Positions 61,551-64,000 of a DNA stretch of 64,000 nucleotides are shown piece after piece. The notes under the pieces were generated by a model that did no database searches, had not been told where the DNA came from, and saw nothing but the letters and a program-made list of their open reading frames with translations. A program made the translations under genes and the position numbers. This DNA comes from CAZODA01 sp964578485 (GTDB taxonomy: Bacteria; Bacteroidota; Bacteroidia; Bacteroidales; Marinilabiliaceae): contig CAZODA010000001.1 of NCBI GenBank assembly GCA_964578485.1, forward strand, positions 124,001-188,000, read 5' to 3'. Positions within the stretch are counted from its first letter, which is position 1, and each line of letters starts with the position of its first letter.

Positions 61551-64000
61551 TTAATTCTTTAAAATCTTAATAAATTGTGAGCTATTATGTTCAATTTTTA
61601 AAAGATATGTCCCTGAAGGGTAGGAAGTCATATTTAAAATAGTTGTAATATAATTAAGATTACCATTTAGAACATTATTTCCAAACATATCAAACAATTT
61701 AAAGTCACACCCTTCCATAAAAGGATCAGAATGTATTGTAAGTTGGTTGGAAACCGGATTTGGATATACGGAAACCAAGTTTTCTTTTAACACTTTCGAC
61801 TTATTTATATTTACCGGAATAAGAGCTGTTCCCTTTACAGCTATATTATTAAAAACAACTTCATTATCATTGTCCTTTGTCATATCTGTTCCTACAAATC
61901 TCAGTCTTATCTTAAATTCAGGATTATTATCAGCTTCGTTTATCTGTCCAAAATCAAAAATATACAATTGGTATTCTGATGAGAGCATAGCTGAGGAATT
62001 TAATAAACCTGTATTTATCCAGGTAGCTGATTGAGAATCAAAATAATCAACAATAAGCTTATTTGCTGCTCCTTCATCCTTTGCTGCAAAGCTTAAGCGT
62101 ATATTTTCATAATCCTTTGTTGGCACATTAAATATCAAGGTATTCTCATAAACATTATTCAGGAATGGTTCTTTTATTTGTAAGCCACGCATATCGGAAC
62201 TTTCAAACTTAATATTGGAATTTACTTCCGGATAATAATTGATAGCTGTGGGTGAATTTTTTCTTTCCATAGATCCTTTCCGCCAATTAGGATGACTTGG
62301 TTCATAGGGATAATCAGGACCATAAGATGAGAAAAAATCTATAGAAGCGGGCTGTCCGGAAATTGAAAAAGTTGACCAAAGTTTTTGCAAGGGGGTGTCG
62401 TTGGCAATTTTTTTATTCATTGTCCAAAAATACATTATATCAGAAGCTCCTTCATCGGAAACAATGAAATTGGCCTTCAGTGATAAATTTATTTCGGGGG
62501 TAATAAGCAGCTCAAGCTCTTCGCTGCTATGAGTTCCCGACCAATGACTAAATATATATCCTGGTTTTGGAACGGCAGTTACAGAAATTGGTATGCGTTG
62601 AAAGTAAATTCCTGACCAGGGATAAGGGCTCTCAGATATACCGGGGGTTGTACCATTAACATCAATAGTATTAAGTTTAATATATCCATGTTCATTATCC
62701 GACACATCTAAAGTTACATTATAGGTTCCTCTTAGTTGAAATCTACCGGTAATATGAGTGCGAGCATAACCCGGTCGTTTCTCGGCAAATTCACACATGA
62801 GATCAACATTGTTTTCCCAGTCGGGCAATGTATTCCACCTATCCTGATGCAAAGGTATTTCATCAGCAATTCTTTCTGCCATTTCACGTATTAATGAAGT
62901 AAGTCGTTCAGTTGAAAAGGCAGAATTAAGTATATCGGCGTACCTGTTTATAAAACTATTTTTAAATTCTGTATTATTCAGCAAGCGTGTTAATATCACT
63001 TTATCCCAATTGCTGCTGTTACTCACATTATTTAAGGTATTGTCGGCGTAATGGTTGCCGCCTCTCCAACCAAAGCCATGGTCTGTATCAAACATAAGCC
63101 AGCGCCAGCGACCATCTTGGGCATAAGGAGCATCCGGCTCATATTGCAAAGTTTTTTTTCTGTAATATTTTATATTATTTCCGGGCCAATCCCCATTTGC
63201 TGCAAAAATTTCTGTGATTTGATAATCTCTGAAATTTTCAACATCCATATAAGTTTTCACTTTTTCATATACTTCAGTAAGTGCCAAGTTGTTACTTGAA
63301 ATATAATTCCTCATCATTAAATAATGCGAATTACTACCTTCCACTACTGAAGCATTTGCTTCAAGAAGCTCAAGATCAGCTAAGTTTATGCCATATTTTC
63401 TTTTCATATAATGCTTATCGTAACGTTCTCTGGCATTCAACATACCCCAATATTCGCCATTAACATAAGTTATAACGGGGGTATAATCCTGAATATCGAA
63501 TCCCATATGTGAAGCCATTTTATGCACAAGGGCATCTCTAAAATATACCGCAGGCGAAATAGTTGGTATTGTTGCACCCCCTATCCACAGATCACCTGCA
63601 TCATTACCTGAATTTCTAAATAGCAGTCTTTTGAAACTTTTAGAATTACCTTCTCCGAAGAAAGGATAATCAAAAGAGTTTTGAGTATCATATTGAAGAC
63701 GAGCATACAAACGAAAGGTTTTATTTTGTGTTGCTCTTGAAAAAGATCCATGCAATCTGAGTCCAATGTTTTGATTCAAAACCTCCTCACCATCAACAAA
63801 ATACTGGAATGAAGCGAATTGTTCTGTGCCTTCTCCTCTTCTACGGTAATTTGCCGGCACATGCCCTGTTGTAACTCCATTTCTACTGTCTTCTCTCCAT
63901 TTGTCAAAATCTCTTCCTGCAACATAAATTCCATTGTCATAATCAAAAAGTCCGTCTTCGTTTAAAGATATTGAAGCAATAGGCAAAGCACTATTAAAAT
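61551..64000 (-). CDS. CotH-kinase-family secreted protein with T9SS domain (5' truncated)
   Basis: The frame is open through the right window edge, so the N-terminus is missing; ~815 residues are seen. LPIASISLNEDGLFDYDNGIYVAG and GLRLHGSFSRATQNKTFRLYAR lead into a CotH kinase domain: SFKRLLFRNSGND, FRDALVHKMASHMGFDIQDYTPVITYVNGEYWGMLNARERYD, and the late WLMFDTDHGFGW, which resembles the kinase DFG-like/Asp region. A beta domain, an Ig-like FSHWSGTHSSEELEL region and a C-terminal T9SS type A domain (VSVYPNPVSNQLTIHS ... SGTYLLKIEH ... IKILKN) follow. CotH proteins phosphorylate secreted proteins in spore formers. In Bacteroidota the role of exported versions is unknown. Confidence 0.85.
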   Translation of the reverse strand, partial: FNSALPIASISLNEDGLFDYDNGIYVAGRDFDKWREDSRNGVTTGHVPANYRRRGEGTEQFASFQYFVDGEEVLNQNIGLRLHGSFSRATQNKTFRLYARLQYDTQNSFDYPFFGEGNSKSFKRLLFRNSGNDAGDLWIGGATIPTISPAVYFRDALVHKMASHMGFDIQDYTPVITYVNGEYWGMLNARERYDKHYMKRKYGINLADLELLEANASVVEGSNSHYLMMRNYISSNNLALTEVYEKVKTYMDVENFRDYQITEIFAANGDWPGNNIKYYRKKTLQYEPDAPYAQDGRWRWLMFDTDHGFGWRGGNHYADNTLNNVSNSSNWDKVILTRLLNNTEFKNSFINRYADILNSAFSTERLTSLIREMAERIADEIPLHQDRWNTLPDWENNVDLMCEFAEKRPGYARTHITGRFQLRGTYNVTLDVSDNEHGYIKLNTIDVNGTTPGISESPYPWSGIYFQRIPISVTAVPKPGYIFSHWSGTHSSEELELLITPEINLSLKANFIVSDEGASDIMYFWTMNKKIANDTPLQKLWSTFSISGQPASIDFFSSYGPDYPYEPSHPNWRKGSMERKNSPTAINYYPEVNSNIKFESSDMRGLQIKEPFLNNVYENTLIFNVPTKDYENIRLSFAAKDEGAANKLIVDYFDSQSATWINTGLLNSSAMLSSEYQLYIFDFGQINEADNNPEFKIRLRFVGTDMTKDNDNEVVFNNIAVKGTALIPVNINKSKVLKENLVSVYPNPVSNQLTIHSDPFMEGCDFKLFDMFGNNVLNGNLNYITTILNMTSYPSGTYLLKIEHNSSQFIKILKN

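Noticed and set aside
1..64000. tRNA, rRNA, transposase, integrase or phage genes.
   Set aside because: None could be recognised in the spacers or coding regions; the spacers of more than 300 bp were read individually.

Overview
The window comes from a member of the Bacteroidota, most likely a Bacteroidales/Marinilabiliales-type bacterium. The evidence is a SusC/SusD pair, a hybrid two-component system of the HTCS type, several proteins with type IX secretion (T9SS) C-terminal sorting domains, and families largely confined to this phylum (DUF4293, DUF4922, DUF4249). Candidate promoters have the TAnnTTTG -7 box, and genes lack Shine-Dalgarno-like leaders. No rRNA, tRNA, CRISPR array, transposase, integrase or phage gene was seen. 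Both window edges cut genes: a serine palmitoyltransferase-like gene on the left and a CotH-like gene on the right.

Layout. 1-6400: the 3' end of an spt-like gene, then a low-GC accessory cassette (SAM methyltransferase, erythromycin-esterase-like protein, a secreted unknown, a CPBP membrane protease) bracketed by two repeat-rich spacers. 6485-24000: mostly housekeeping genes, namely a truncated FtsZ-like ORF, a transglutaminase-like protein, a nucleoside phosphorylase, a DUF4293 protein, 2-oxoglutarate dehydrogenase E1/E2 (sucA-sucB), an AddB-like nuclease, trmD, a DUF349 protein with a Glu/Lys repeat, pyrG and yidC. 23993-31570: a compact minus-strand operon (57-aa membrane protein, glycosyltransferase, DUF4922, SpoIID/LytB, AmpG-like transporter, NamZ-like muramidase) divergent from a BadF-type amino-sugar kinase. 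Together these look like peptidoglycan turnover and muropeptide salvage. 31571-34940: trxB and an orphan DUF4249 lipoprotein between two repeat-rich spacers that carry an 89-bp repeat in inverted orientation.

34941-48564 is a pectin utilisation locus: GH105 lipoprotein and T9SS pectate lyase (minus), HTCS sensor-regulator (plus), SusD and SusC (minus). SusC/SusD would import oligogalacturonides or rhamnogalacturonan fragments released by the lyase, GH105 would remove the unsaturated ends, and the HTCS would sense the products and activate transcription. 49172-54895 is a complete tripartite RND efflux operon (adaptor, pump, TolC-type channel), followed by a MerR/B12-binding regulator. 56246-64000 holds a 28-unit heptamer tract, two T9SS-exported proteins (one with four ~165-aa repeats), an orphan sugar-binding lipoprotein and a T9SS CotH-like protein.

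Main points for a second look: (1) the CTP synthase has glycine in place of the glutaminase nucleophile cysteine; (2) a 146-aa FtsZ-like half-protein lacks the canonical GTP-binding signature; (3) a family of non-coding mosaic elements recurs in the spacers, with octamer tracts in inverted orientation around a REP-like hairpin that shows a compensatory change; (4) a heptamer tract of 28 units without a single indel; (5) a DUF4922 protein with GalT/HIT-like motifs inside the muropeptide operon.
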